Below are positions 46,138 to 55,220 of a stretch of 64,000 nt of DNA, in pieces. The translations under genes and the position numbers were made by a program. Each line of letters opens with the position of its first letter. Position 1 is the first letter of the stretch. This DNA comes from a virus. Location of the stretch: the IMG/VR virus record IMGVR_UViG_3300030508_000013, positions 1 through 64,000 of that record; one strand, written 5' to 3'. The notes beneath the pieces are model-generated. The model saw only the letters and a list, made by a program, of their open reading frames with translations. It did no database searches and was not told the origin of the DNA.

Positions 46138-46401
46138 TTAAGATGTTCCTGTTGTATTTGGACTACCGCTAATTATTGTAGCCCCACAACCTGCTTTATC
46201 TCCAACGTGAATAACAGATTTTCCATTACTTTTTAAAGTAGATGATGAGGTAACAGATGTTGTTCCGTGACCCGGTATAGGGCAGGTGTGTTGATCGATG
46301 TTAACGCAAACCATTATTCCGTTTACTTTGAAATGTCCACTAGCACTAGTCATGAAACCACCATGATCGCTAGAATCATTTAATCGTACAATTTCCGTCA
46401 T
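46138..46401 (-). CDS. PAAR-domain spike tip protein
   Basis: An 87-aa protein with the PAAR layout: DSSDHGGFMTSASGHFKVNG, then a Cys/His-rich middle (VCVNIDQHTCPIPGHG) and GKSVIHVGDKAGCGATIISG. His and Cys residues fit the metal site at the tip. PAAR proteins cap the baseplate central spike of contractile phages and type VI secretion systems and sharpen it for membrane puncture. It is adjacent to the probable spike gene 46410-47135, upstream in the same operon. Confidence 0.85.
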   Translation of the reverse strand: MTEIVRLNDSSDHGGFMTSASGHFKVNGIMVCVNIDQHTCPIPGHGTTSVTSSSTLKSNGKSVIHVGDKAGCGATIISGSPNTTGTS

Positions 46402-46409
46402 GTTAACTC

Positions 46410-47135
46410 CTAATTAATGTTAGTGTTCGGAGAAGTAATATTAATAGCAGAACCTGCCGTTATGTTAATTGTCCCTGGTGCGTTAATGGTAATGTTTGGT
46501 CCTTGAATATTAACTAATGATCCGTTTTTATTAATCATTTCTAACTGGCTATTTACCGAATTTAAACTAAATGTATTGCCAACATCATCTTGAATCTGAA
46601 TGAAACCTGTCTTAGCATTAACTTGTATATCGTATCCAAAAGGTTCACCATTCGCTTTTGATGTATGTAAGTGAGCTATACCCTCATGTGTTGATATTTC
46701 AGTAAAATAGCTATTCTCACCTGTAGTGCTAGCACCTTCGTCTTGTGTCCCACTGTACGCATGAACAACTGTTTCCAGTTTACGTAAATTAAGATCAAAA
46801 CTATATTCTTGCCAGTAATATTTATCCTGATCAGCAAAACGATAAATCATCACTGTTTCACCACGTCGTACATCTGGCGCAGTCTGTCTGTTTGAATCGC
46901 CTAGTGGTATCCATGTAGCAGAAATTGTATTAGTTTGATTTATACTAATGTGGTACGGTGTGCCGTCTGCTTTTTGTGATTTTGTAGTGGTTGTTGTTAC
47001 TTGACTTGTCAGTTGTCCATCTGACATTGGGCTATCTTCAATGGGCGTGCATTCTATTACTTTTGAATTAAGTGCTTTGTTAGCAGCAACAATTCCTAGT
47101 GAATAAAACTTCATTCCACTATTTTTGGTTTCCAT
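46410..47135 (-). CDS. Baseplate central spike protein (gp5-C/gpV-like beta-helix)
   Basis: A 241-aa protein. The N-terminal half is a beta-rich, OB-fold-sized domain. The C-terminal part has strand repeats (GFIQIQDDVGNTFSLNS, VNIQGPNITINAPG, TINITAGSAINITSPN), the hallmark of triple-stranded beta-helix spikes such as the T4 gp5 C-terminal domain. It is followed 8 nt later by the PAAR tip protein. Start: AGGA 7 nt before the ATG. Located at the tip of the tail tube; pierces the outer membrane. Confidence 0.8.
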   Translation of the reverse strand: METKNSGMKFYSLGIVAANKALNSKVIECTPIEDSPMSDGQLTSQVTTTTTKSQKADGTPYHISINQTNTISATWIPLGDSNRQTAPDVRRGETVMIYRFADQDKYYWQEYSFDLNLRKLETVVHAYSGTQDEGASTTGENSYFTEISTHEGIAHLHTSKANGEPFGYDIQVNAKTGFIQIQDDVGNTFSLNSVNSQLEMINKNGSLVNIQGPNITINAPGTINITAGSAINITSPNTNIN

Positions 47136-47205
47136 TTTCTGTCCTATGAATATTTTTTACAAGAGCGGTGTATTGTTTGAAGAATTAATAGAGAGGCATC
47201 GTTAG

Positions 47206-49758
47206 ATGAAGATTATATCAGTGGAACTCATAGGCTTTAAAAGAATAGCTCTTAACGGAGTTACACATTTTCAAATGAAGATGTCTGAAGTTATACAGTT
47301 AATACTCGGTACGAATGGTTCAGGTAAGTCTTCTTTACTAAGTGAGCTTTCCCCTCTCCCAGGTGAAAATTCAGACTATACGCGCGATGGGTTAAAAAAT
47401 ATTAACATTACCGATAATGGTAATAGTTATATTTTAACGAGTAAATTCAATCCTAAACAAGAACATAGTTTTTTTAAAAATGGCGAGAATCTAAATGTAG
47501 GCGGGACAATAACTGTTCAGAAAGAACTTGTTAAACAAGAGTTTGGTATAACTCCACAAATACGCGATTTGTTAGTTGGGTTTGAAACATTCCATGACAT
47601 GTCGGCGTCTAAACGTAGAGAGTGGTTTACATTACTTAGCCCTATTAATTACGACTATGCTTTAGGTGTATTCAATAAACTGAAAGCACATAATTCATAT
47701 ATTGCAGGTGCATTAAAACATGCTAAGAAACGATTGGTAACTGAGAGTGGTAAAGTTATTTCTATAATTGAAGAAGAGAAGTTACGAAAGGATATTGATT
47801 TTACAAATAATGAACTTACTCTTCTTTACGAACACAAAGCTCCTGTAGAACGCCCTATTAAGTCGTACAGAGAACAACAACACGACGGAATGGAAGAACT
47901 ATCAAGGCTCAGTAATAAACTTCTTAGGATGCGTTTAATAGCTCCGTATGGTGCTCACTCTTACGGTGTTAATCCAACACACGGACAAGAACGTGATGAT
48001 TGGTTTGAACTTATTCAACCAAGCTTCACATCAATGATAGATATTGATAACTTTATAAACACGATTAAAAATGAAATTTCTGTAAAAGAAACATTGATTA
48101 GTAAAGAAGTATCCGAACATGCGAAGATTGATGAAACTGTTAAGATATTAATCAAGACAGGAGAAGAAGGTGTTAGCGCTCTGCGTGAAAAGATTATGGC
48201 GATAGAAGAAGCAAGAGATTATATCTTAAGTAATAGAAAATTGCCTATTGAATGTGCTGATCCTGTAAACGCTCTTTCATCTTTAAACGTTATTTATGAT
48301 CTATTGCAAACAACATTTTCTTCTATTCCTGAAAATGAAGATAAGAAGTATAGCATCTCGCGTTTAACAGAACTGCGACAAACTCTTATTCGTTTAAAAG
48401 ACATTAACGTTATTCGTAAAGCAGAACATGTTCGGCTTTCTGTTCAAAAGACACATCTTGAAACGCATAAATCAAATGGTGATTCTGTATGCCCTAAATG
48501 TAATCATCGCTGGATAGCTGGTTTTAGTGATGATGCTTATGAAAAAATAGTTACTGCTGTAGCTGAAAAAGAATATGAGTTAGAAAAAGAAGAAAAAGAA
48601 ATAAACGAGATTACAGAAAACATTGAAAGTATCCAAGAATATAGCGATATCTACAGAGATTTCTCTCGTTGTGTTTCTGAATGGAAATCTTTAAAACCAT
48701 TTTGGGATTATCTTTTAGATGGGGAGTATGTTACTCGTAGTCCTAGGAAAGCATTAAGTATTCTAAATACATTTAAAGATGATTTAGAATTAGCTGTTAC
48801 TAGTAAACAGTATGAAAAGGATGCTGTCTCTGTTTACGAATTAATACGCGCTGCTGAACAAGTAGGTAGCGCTAACCTTACGGACTCGCGCATTAAGTTA
48901 GAAGAATGTAATTCAGTAATTAGTAATCTCACATCTGAATTAGTCAAACTGAAGTCAACATTAACTGAATATGTACAATACCGTCGTCAGTTAGCTGAAG
49001 CAAATGATCTTGGTGAACGCATTAATGTTTTAACTATTTTGATGGAAAATACCACATCAGAAATGATTGAAATGATGCGTAGAGATACAGTAGAGCACTG
49101 TATTCGACAATTGCAACATTCAATTAGTTTGAAGCAAGAGGCATTGTCTGCTGCTATTTTACAAAAAGAAATTGTAGCTGATTTAGAAGATCAAGTAGCG
49201 AAACTCACTGTTGAAGATGATACAGTGAAACTAATGATCAAGTGTCTATCGCCAACAGATGGTTTAATCGCAGAAGGATTATTTGGGTTTATCCATAACT
49301 TTGTTGGACAAATGAATAACCTTATTCGAAAGGTATGGACTTATCCTTTGTTAATTCAAGACTGCGGGTTATCTGGGGATACAGGAACTGAGTTAGATTA
49401 TAAGTTTCCTCTCATGGTGCAGAGTAAAGATAATGTTGTTCCTGATGTAAAACTAGGTAGCGATGGGATGGTGGAGATTATTGATCTTGCTTTTAAAGTT
49501 GTAGCTATGCGGTACTTAGGTCTTTCAGAGAGTCCTTTAGTGATTGACGAATTCGGACGTTGTTTGGATGAACAGCACCGAACAGCGTCGATGAACATAG
49601 TTAAAACTTTAATGGATACGCAACCATTTACACAATTATTTATGGTGTCACACTACGAGAGTTTTCATGGAGCTTTTACAAATGCAGAAATATGCGTTCT
49701 AGATAAATCAAATATAACAATACCATCAATTTATAATCTACATGTATCGATATCATAG
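47206..49758 (+). CDS. SbcC/Rad50-like ATPase (T4 gp46-like)
   Basis: An 850-aa SMC-family protein. The Walker A is GTNGSGKSS (35-43, Lys41), there are long coiled-coil arms, a zinc hook CPKCNHRW (about 429-436), and a Walker B near the C-terminus (LVIDEFGRCLDEQHR, about 777-791). These proteins work with an SbcD/Mre11 nuclease in end processing and recombination. No nuclease partner gene lies in the window. It begins a rightward operon of four genes and is divergent from the spike gene. Confidence 0.88.
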   Translation: MKIISVELIGFKRIALNGVTHFQMKMSEVIQLILGTNGSGKSSLLSELSPLPGENSDYTRDGLKNINITDNGNSYILTSKFNPKQEHSFFKNGENLNVGGTITVQKELVKQEFGITPQIRDLLVGFETFHDMSASKRREWFTLLSPINYDYALGVFNKLKAHNSYIAGALKHAKKRLVTESGKVISIIEEEKLRKDIDFTNNELTLLYEHKAPVERPIKSYREQQHDGMEELSRLSNKLLRMRLIAPYGAHSYGVNPTHGQERDDWFELIQPSFTSMIDIDNFINTIKNEISVKETLISKEVSEHAKIDETVKILIKTGEEGVSALREKIMAIEEARDYILSNRKLPIECADPVNALSSLNVIYDLLQTTFSSIPENEDKKYSISRLTELRQTLIRLKDINVIRKAEHVRLSVQKTHLETHKSNGDSVCPKCNHRWIAGFSDDAYEKIVTAVAEKEYELEKEEKEINEITENIESIQEYSDIYRDFSRCVSEWKSLKPFWDYLLDGEYVTRSPRKALSILNTFKDDLELAVTSKQYEKDAVSVYELIRAAEQVGSANLTDSRIKLEECNSVISNLTSELVKLKSTLTEYVQYRRQLAEANDLGERINVLTILMENTTSEMIEMMRRDTVEHCIRQLQHSISLKQEALSAAILQKEIVADLEDQVAKLTVEDDTVKLMIKCLSPTDGLIAEGLFGFIHNFVGQMNNLIRKVWTYPLLIQDCGLSGDTGTELDYKFPLMVQSKDNVVPDVKLGSDGMVEIIDLAFKVVAMRYLGLSESPLVIDEFGRCLDEQHRTASMNIVKTLMDTQPFTQLFMVSHYESFHGAFTNAEICVLDKSNITIPSIYNLHVSIS

Positions 49759-49769
49759 AGGAGAACAAT

Positions 49770-49967
49770 ATGAGCTTAAGTGATTTGAAGAACATATCTA
49801 CAATAGGCAAGCGTTTAGACGATCTTGAGAAAAGTAACCAAGATCTAAAATATAGAGTAAAATATCTCGAACAAGAAGTTCAGAGATTAGAAAGTGTTAA
49901 AATGAATAGCTCTGAACGTTCTGTTATTATAGCCGAGGCTGGAAACTACGCATATGCGATATCGTAA
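49770..49967 (+). CDS. Small coiled-coil protein (65 aa)
   Basis: A 65-aa protein with a clear heptad pattern (LDDLEKSNQDLKYRVKYLEQEVQRLESV, given here as a description of residues about 15-42 in short: LEKSNQDLKYRVKYLEQEV). GAGGAG Shine-Dalgarno. It lies 11 nt after the SbcC-like gene, so it is cotranscribed. Function unknown; oligomeric adaptor possible. Confidence 0.6.
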   Translation: MSLSDLKNISTIGKRLDDLEKSNQDLKYRVKYLEQEVQRLESVKMNSSERSVIIAEAGNYAYAIS

Positions 49968-49984
49968 TAACTAATGAGGCTAAT

Positions 49985-50188
49985 ATGAAAATTGTAATCC
50001 AAGAAATCACTCCAATCAATCCGTTGAAAACAAAAACAAAACATTATCAAATTGTTTTCTATGGTAGAAATAAAAAGAAATTACCGATACCTAACGTATT
50101 AAGTTTATCCGGCTATGAGCTGGCTGACGCAACCCGTGTCGCAAATGAATGGGCTGAAGCATTAGGTGTTCCCGTTGTACATGAATAA
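49985..50188 (+). CDS. Small hypothetical protein (67 aa)
   Basis: A 67-aa basic protein (MKIVIQEITPINPLKTKTKH) with a beta-beta-alpha look and an ending EWAEALGVPVVHE. Good GAGG Shine-Dalgarno. Third gene of the SbcC operon, with short gaps on both sides. Not recognised. Confidence 0.6.
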   Translation: MKIVIQEITPINPLKTKTKHYQIVFYGRNKKKLPIPNVLSLSGYELADATRVANEWAEALGVPVVHE

Positions 50189-50199
50189 AGGAATGTGTT

Positions 50200-50850
50200 A
50201 TGAAAGCATTAGCTGATAAACTGAATAGAATAGAAAGTATTGGTATTTTACTTCAACAAGAAATTGCTGAATTAAAAGAAATTATTATGGGTCCTAAACC
50301 TATTGTTGAAACATACGACGTTATAGTGGTGGATGGTGTCCCTGTATCGGCTAAGAGCACACCGCCTGCTATTTCATCTGAAGAGAAACAATTAATTGAC
50401 GATGTTATCGAATTCAAAAATACAGAGAACGATATACGAGAAGGTCTATTTAAACAGATAAGGGGTAAAGACAGTATTATTAATATGTTTTTATCGCCTA
50501 CTGTTATTAATGGCGGTAGAGGTTTTATTCGACCAATCCCAGCTTTCATGCAATATGAAGAAGATATATCTTTTTTAAATCCTGATCGATTAATGGTGTT
50601 TCCAGCAGGCTTCTACATGAATCGCGTTACGAGAGAAATACAATTGTTAATCTTTACGCGTTCGTGCATTGTTTGTATTGATAACTTACCTGGAATAGAA
50701 GGTAATGTTCGTTTTATGATAGCAGATAGATCCGGTTATAAAACAAATGAATTATACAAAGAAGCATCAAGTGAAGATTTGATTTTACTTATCTCTCAAT
50801 TAGAAGAGAGTTTTAAAGAATTAATGTCACAGTGCGATTTCACGTCATAA
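50200..50850 (+). CDS. Hypothetical protein (216 aa)
   Basis: A 216-aa protein. The N-terminal coiled coil (LNRIESIGILLQQEIAELKE) is followed by a proline-containing linker and an alpha/beta domain (residues about 90-190; RLMVFPAGFYMN, LLIFTRSCIVCIDNLPGIEG). Last gene of the rightward SbcC operon, ended by a hairpin. Not recognised. Confidence 0.6.
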   Translation: MKALADKLNRIESIGILLQQEIAELKEIIMGPKPIVETYDVIVVDGVPVSAKSTPPAISSEEKQLIDDVIEFKNTENDIREGLFKQIRGKDSIINMFLSPTVINGGRGFIRPIPAFMQYEEDISFLNPDRLMVFPAGFYMNRVTREIQLLIFTRSCIVCIDNLPGIEGNVRFMIADRSGYKTNELYKEASSEDLILLISQLEESFKELMSQCDFTS

Positions 50851-50851
50851 C

Positions 50852-50896
50852 AGCATATAGACCATACCGAGATAATAATCGGTATGGTCTATGCCG
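50852..50896. terminator. Bidirectional terminator with GCATA/TATGCC collar
   Basis: A 12-bp stem (50859-50870 with 50879-50890) is flanked by AGCATAT on the left and TATGCCG on the right. It lies between convergent genes 50850 and 50897. Confidence 0.78.
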
Positions 50897-52135
50897 CTAT
50901 ATGTTATCTGATCCAATTTCTATAAAATACGCAGAACTCTGGTTAACCGGTGTAAATGGCACTAAAGCATTTGATACACTATTTTGTTCAAACAAATTAA
51001 CTGTGTCGTATAACATGTTGTGTCGTAATGAATCGTGACAATTAAGACTCCATTGTCTATCCTCATACGTTGACCAGTAATTTGCAATTTTACCAACACC
51101 AACGATTAACGGATACTGCGGCTCAATATAAGAAATAAACATATCAGGCATCTTTGTTTTTCGTACATCTAAACGATTTACAAAGATGTTCGGATTATCC
51201 ATAACCACAAAGAACGATTGCGATAAAGTCAAATAAGCAGTTATGTTTGCATCACTATAAAAATCTGCTACCCCTACTTGTTCATTATTTCGTTTTGTTG
51301 ATTCTAACGGTAGTGAAGATAAATCAATGTATTTCTTTGATTCGTAATAACGATCCAAAAATGGAAGATTAATAAAGTTAATACAAATCGTATCTGTTCC
51401 AACTGGAAAGAATGTTCTATTATCTAAGACATGTAAATAACCGCCCAATACTAACATAACTGTTTTATTAGTAATGTCAGTTCCTAGGTTAACAATACAG
51501 TGCTGGGATAAACTTTGTCTGGTGTTTTGTTTATAGACCATATTGCTTGTAATCGGTATGAACGTTAGATTACCAATACCGTTAAAGCTATAGATGCCAA
51601 TTTGATTTTGCTTAGATATCTCACATGACTTCATGCCATCAACAACATATACACCAGTCCCGTCTGTGTCTGTCAAATGAAAAAACCCATTTACATTTAC
51701 TAAACATTTTTGATAAAACAATCGATAGTCTGTGTTTTCTCTAGTAAGAAAAAGAGAAGTTTTATCACTAGGCACAACAGGTGCTGTTACTGAATCAGGA
51801 AGTCGCATTGGTGTAATCGCGTAACCTGCTTTGAAAGCATCTGCATAATGTGCGTAACTTGGGTTTAGAACAGGTAAAGTATTTGATGTAACCAGCGAAG
51901 AATTACCAATGCTTGCTAGATATTGAACAAATGTAATTGTTTGACCATCATTACCTGCTGGTAGATTAACGAAGTCAAATGCCACCGGCGCTGTTAAGTA
52001 CGGGTTCGTTAACGTAGCTATTATTCTAGAATAGGTAGAAAATAACATATCGATAGGAATGCTGCTGATATCTACACTTGTCCAGCGTTCATCCCCTTTT
52101 AATGATTTGGCTATAGCCGAGACTAATGTATACAT
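50897..52135 (-). CDS. Virion structural protein (412 aa)
   Basis: A 412-aa Thr/Asn/Ser-rich protein, beta-prone with aromatic residues and no catalytic motif. The start MYTLVSAIAKSLKG and low charge resemble other virion proteins in this window (39380-40714). It is a single leftward gene between two rightward blocks. Function is inferred from composition and neighbourhood. Confidence 0.55.
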   Translation of the reverse strand: MYTLVSAIAKSLKGDERWTSVDISSIPIDMLFSTYSRIIATLTNPYLTAPVAFDFVNLPAGNDGQTITFVQYLASIGNSSLVTSNTLPVLNPSYAHYADAFKAGYAITPMRLPDSVTAPVVPSDKTSLFLTRENTDYRLFYQKCLVNVNGFFHLTDTDGTGVYVVDGMKSCEISKQNQIGIYSFNGIGNLTFIPITSNMVYKQNTRQSLSQHCIVNLGTDITNKTVMLVLGGYLHVLDNRTFFPVGTDTICINFINLPFLDRYYESKKYIDLSSLPLESTKRNNEQVGVADFYSDANITAYLTLSQSFFVVMDNPNIFVNRLDVRKTKMPDMFISYIEPQYPLIVGVGKIANYWSTYEDRQWSLNCHDSLRHNMLYDTVNLFEQNSVSNALVPFTPVNQSSAYFIEIGSDNI

Positions 52136-52222
52136 TGTTATTCCTTTATTTAAACATCGGCACTAAATATTATAGACTGAAGACTTAATCCATAAAATAA
52201 CCGCTTTACCTGTGGAGGGCAC

Positions 52223-53086
52223 ATGCCATCAACAACACCTGTTACGTATCCGTTTGATCCTACAGGTACGCTCGCGTCAAACCTGATAACTGGTGAACAG
52301 CAGATTTTGAAGTTACCAACCTTCGAAAATTTTCATTTCCTAGTTCCTAACTTAGCACCTTATTTTGCGTCGACATTGCAAGTAAGTATCAAATTACTAG
52401 ATGGCACAGTACAGCCACTAAACGAAGGTATTGATTATTACTGTACAAATCTATTCAAAGCGGCATCGATGGCTTGTGAGAAGCCAATTTATGGTTCTGT
52501 TAGTTTTCTTGATCTATCCTTATCCGGTATCGTTACTTTTAACTACCAAACAATAGGTGGCAACTGGACACTTAACCAACAACAAATTGCGCAGATTATT
52601 AGTAATGTATTGCAGAACCCGCGTGTGACTTATTGGGATCAAGTAACAGAATATCCTGCTTTATTTCCACCACTTGCCCACGCGTTTGACTTAGTAGATT
52701 TAACAGGAGCGGCAGAGTTATACACAGCGTTAATGGCTATAGAAGCGGCTATCGCTTCTAAAACATACGATGTAACATTATTGAACCAAGCGATCAATAC
52801 TGCCAATTCTGCCAATGTAATCGCCAACGAAGCAATAGTCAGAGCAGATGCTGCGTACGCTGCGTCAAACGCACTAGATCCGACTGCGGCGGCTGCTACT
52901 TTGGTTGCGTTGCAAACAGCTATTGCCACAGCAGAGGGCACGTTACCCGTTACGTTAACAGCAACAGTCAATAACGCTCTATCAGTAGCTAACGCAGCAA
53001 TGCTGGCGGTAACTGCTTTAGAAACAAACGGAACAAGTTCGAACGGTATATCTGACGATGTACTCCTTTTCATGGGGCAAAATTAA
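52223..53086 (+). CDS. Tail-fibre base or adaptor protein (287 aa)
   Basis: A 287-aa protein. The N-terminal about 125 residues (TYPFDPTGTLASNLITGEQQ ... IVTFNYQTIGG) are homologous to the start of the giant fibre at 55221 (KYPIDPTGTNPANLVQGEVQ ... SISLQYQAVGG). This suggests a common virion-attachment module. The C-terminal half is Ala-rich helical (NTANSANVIANEAIVRADAA), like a coiled-coil fibre shaft. It begins the tail-fibre locus with a GGAGG Shine-Dalgarno. The ATG of the next gene directly follows its stop. Confidence 0.65.
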   Translation: MPSTTPVTYPFDPTGTLASNLITGEQQILKLPTFENFHFLVPNLAPYFASTLQVSIKLLDGTVQPLNEGIDYYCTNLFKAASMACEKPIYGSVSFLDLSLSGIVTFNYQTIGGNWTLNQQQIAQIISNVLQNPRVTYWDQVTEYPALFPPLAHAFDLVDLTGAAELYTALMAIEAAIASKTYDVTLLNQAINTANSANVIANEAIVRADAAYAASNALDPTAAAATLVALQTAIATAEGTLPVTLTATVNNALSVANAAMLAVTALETNGTSSNGISDDVLLFMGQN

Positions 53087-54730
53087 ATGAACACATCTGT
53101 AAAAACAAACCAAAGTGTGTCTGTAAATACAACCGCACTAGGCGTAGTTGTTCCTCCAGGCCCTACTGTTTTAACAGCGAACATCATAGCAGCTGAAGCT
53201 ATTAAAGCAGGTGATATCGTTGTAATTGGTAGCGATGGACTTGGACATTACGCATTACCACCAGATGCACCAGGCGCTATGTTTAGACCAATTATTCAGC
53301 CATCGCCGATCAATGTTGCCAATGGTATTCAAGAAACAATAATACTTGCTCCATCTGCCGCTAATACAAGTAATCACATAGGTGAGAAATCTATCCTATT
53401 ACCAAATGGAAATGTAGTTTTTATTTATACAGCTGGTGGTAATACTCAAGCATCTGTTGTTTCCCTAAATGGTAGTTTAGTTGGTAGTCAAATACTAGGG
53501 GCAAATGATGGAATAGATTTTAGTGTGGATGCTGTTTTACTTAGCAATGGAAACATAGCTGCGTTTTTCCATGTAGCGCCATCTTCAGCTTTAGCAATGG
53601 CAGTCATTGATAAAAATGCAAACTTTGTTTTACAAACAGCCATTATCGAAACAAGTACAGGCGGTGGTGCAATTTCAGCCGATGTAATGATTGACGGTAA
53701 TCTGATCGTTGCGTATACCGATGGGCAGAATCGTAGCCCAAAAATTCAAATTCGCACGGCTTCTGGTGGTGTAGTTACCGCTGGGTTTATTCCAAATACA
53801 TCCTCTGCTCCAGTTGCTAATAACACATCTGTTTCTGTTAACGCACTTAAAGCTGGTGGCTTTAGTTTAGTCTACGCAACAACCGATGGTACGAATGGGC
53901 AAGTATATGCTTGTGTTTTCAGCGGCATTGGTTCAGCGCTATCAAATAACATTCAAGTAGGGCAACCGCAAACAGGCAGTACTATTGGAGCATTTGTTAA
54001 AAGCGTTGCTTTGCCAGATGGTGGATTTGCTGTTGTTGCGTATGGCGGGAATGGTCCTGGTTTTGCATTGAATATTTTTAACAATAATGCACAACCACAA
54101 GGAGCCAACATTGTACTTGATGCTTACGATGGTAACGACTCGGTTAATCGCGCCGGAATAACTGTTCTTGAAAATGGGAACATTGCGGTTATTTGGCGTG
54201 TGTTTGGAAATGCATATGGGGCTGTTTATACCACAGCTGGCTTACCTATTGTTCAGAAAACATCTTTCGGTGCTTTTAGTTCTTCTGTTGCAATAACAAC
54301 TATTCCACGTGGCGGTGCCGCAGTAGCATTACAAGGCGCATCTGAATTATTTATTGGTGCGTTAGATAATAATCTATCTGGAAACTTTACAGCAGCACTG
54401 CCTGCGGGATTACAGAATTCCATTCCATTAATTCAACCTATTGCAGCTGCTATCTATACATCAGCTACTGGTCTAATTGCAGGCACTGTTTCTAGTAACG
54501 TTACTGTTGGTATATTTGCATCGTATAAAATTGACCAAGCTACTCCTATTGGAGTGGCAACAACTGCTACTGGCGCTAACCAAGATCTCACAGTGCAAAC
54601 AGCCGGTGTTGCAACGGTACGACTTAGCTTTGGTCAACCTTATTCTCTTGACGCAAATAACAACACTCCGCCCGGACAGAAAATGTCAGTTATCGGAAAC
54701 ACTGCTATTCTTAAAGGAATTCAGCAATGA
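53087..54730 (+). CDS. Tail-fibre protein, probable beta-propeller-like (547 aa)
   Basis: A 547-aa protein. Repeated strand motifs of similar spacing (LLPNGNVVFIYTAGGN, LLSNGNIAAFFHV, VMIDGNLIVAYTDGQN, ALPDGGFAVVAYGGNG, VLENGNIAVIWRVFGN) indicate at least five propeller-like blades of about 50 residues at residues about 100-380. Such folds occur in receptor-binding fibres. It abuts the adaptor gene (TAAATG) and overlaps the next gene by ATGA. A receptor-binding role is plausible. Confidence 0.65.
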   Translation: MNTSVKTNQSVSVNTTALGVVVPPGPTVLTANIIAAEAIKAGDIVVIGSDGLGHYALPPDAPGAMFRPIIQPSPINVANGIQETIILAPSAANTSNHIGEKSILLPNGNVVFIYTAGGNTQASVVSLNGSLVGSQILGANDGIDFSVDAVLLSNGNIAAFFHVAPSSALAMAVIDKNANFVLQTAIIETSTGGGAISADVMIDGNLIVAYTDGQNRSPKIQIRTASGGVVTAGFIPNTSSAPVANNTSVSVNALKAGGFSLVYATTDGTNGQVYACVFSGIGSALSNNIQVGQPQTGSTIGAFVKSVALPDGGFAVVAYGGNGPGFALNIFNNNAQPQGANIVLDAYDGNDSVNRAGITVLENGNIAVIWRVFGNAYGAVYTTAGLPIVQKTSFGAFSSSVAITTIPRGGAAVALQGASELFIGALDNNLSGNFTAALPAGLQNSIPLIQPIAAAIYTSATGLIAGTVSSNVTVGIFASYKIDQATPIGVATTATGANQDLTVQTAGVATVRLSFGQPYSLDANNNTPPGQKMSVIGNTAILKGIQQ

Positions 54731-55152
54731 ATTATTTTTTAAATTCTGGGACATCGACAGTATTTGCTGGTACAACTGTGCCGACATACGACTCTACTAA
54801 AAAAGTTTGGGTTACTGATGTTGGTAGTTTTGTTGATGTAACAGGGAAAAATTATTCGATTGGTTCGAATGATTTAACTCCATTACCAACACCAGTAACA
54901 GTAACACCTGCGCAATTTTTAGCATTGTGGACACCTGCTGAATTAGCAGCAATTCAAACTCTAGAAGCAACTAGTCCTACAGTGAAAAATTTATTTACAG
55001 TAATTGCTACAGGTGCTGCAAATATCGACATGTCTCAGTTGTCTGTTAAAGCAGCTATAAGAAAAACTTTATTCTTATTGCCTGTCGGAATTATTACTGC
55101 AGAAAATCAGATTGCTCGTTTCGCAAAGATTCTGTCAGGAACACCAGCTTAA
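54727..55152 (+). CDS. Small protein of the fibre locus (141 aa)
   Basis: A 141-aa protein overlapping the fibre gene by 4 nt (ATGA), so translationally coupled. A beta-rich start (MNYFLNSGTSTVFAGTTVPT) is followed by a helical end (IRKTLFLLPVGIITAENQIA). Position and size resemble fibre assembly or tip proteins, but no tail-fibre chaperone motif is seen. A terminator follows. Confidence 0.6.
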   Translation: MNYFLNSGTSTVFAGTTVPTYDSTKKVWVTDVGSFVDVTGKNYSIGSNDLTPLPTPVTVTPAQFLALWTPAELAAIQTLEATSPTVKNLFTVIATGAANIDMSQLSVKAAIRKTLFLLPVGIITAENQIARFAKILSGTPA

Positions 55153-55160
55153 AGAGAAGA

Positions 55161-55192
55161 CTAATACCCAGTTACTTGGGTATTAGTTTTAT
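55161..55192 (+). terminator. Rho-independent terminator in the fibre locus
   Basis: A 10-bp stem (55161-55170 with 55177-55186) is followed by TTTTATTC, 9 nt after the stop of 54727-55152. Confidence 0.8.
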
Positions 55193-55220
55193 TCACTTGT
55201 AAATACAGGTAGGAAAATAA

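Noticed and set aside
47206-49758. SbcC/Rad50-like protein as an anti-phage defence ATPase (for example OLD or Lamassu LmuB type)
   Set aside because: Presence of a central zinc hook CPKC, Rad50-type Walker motifs and position among phage DNA and tail genes fit a recombination function; no defence partner gene is adjacent.
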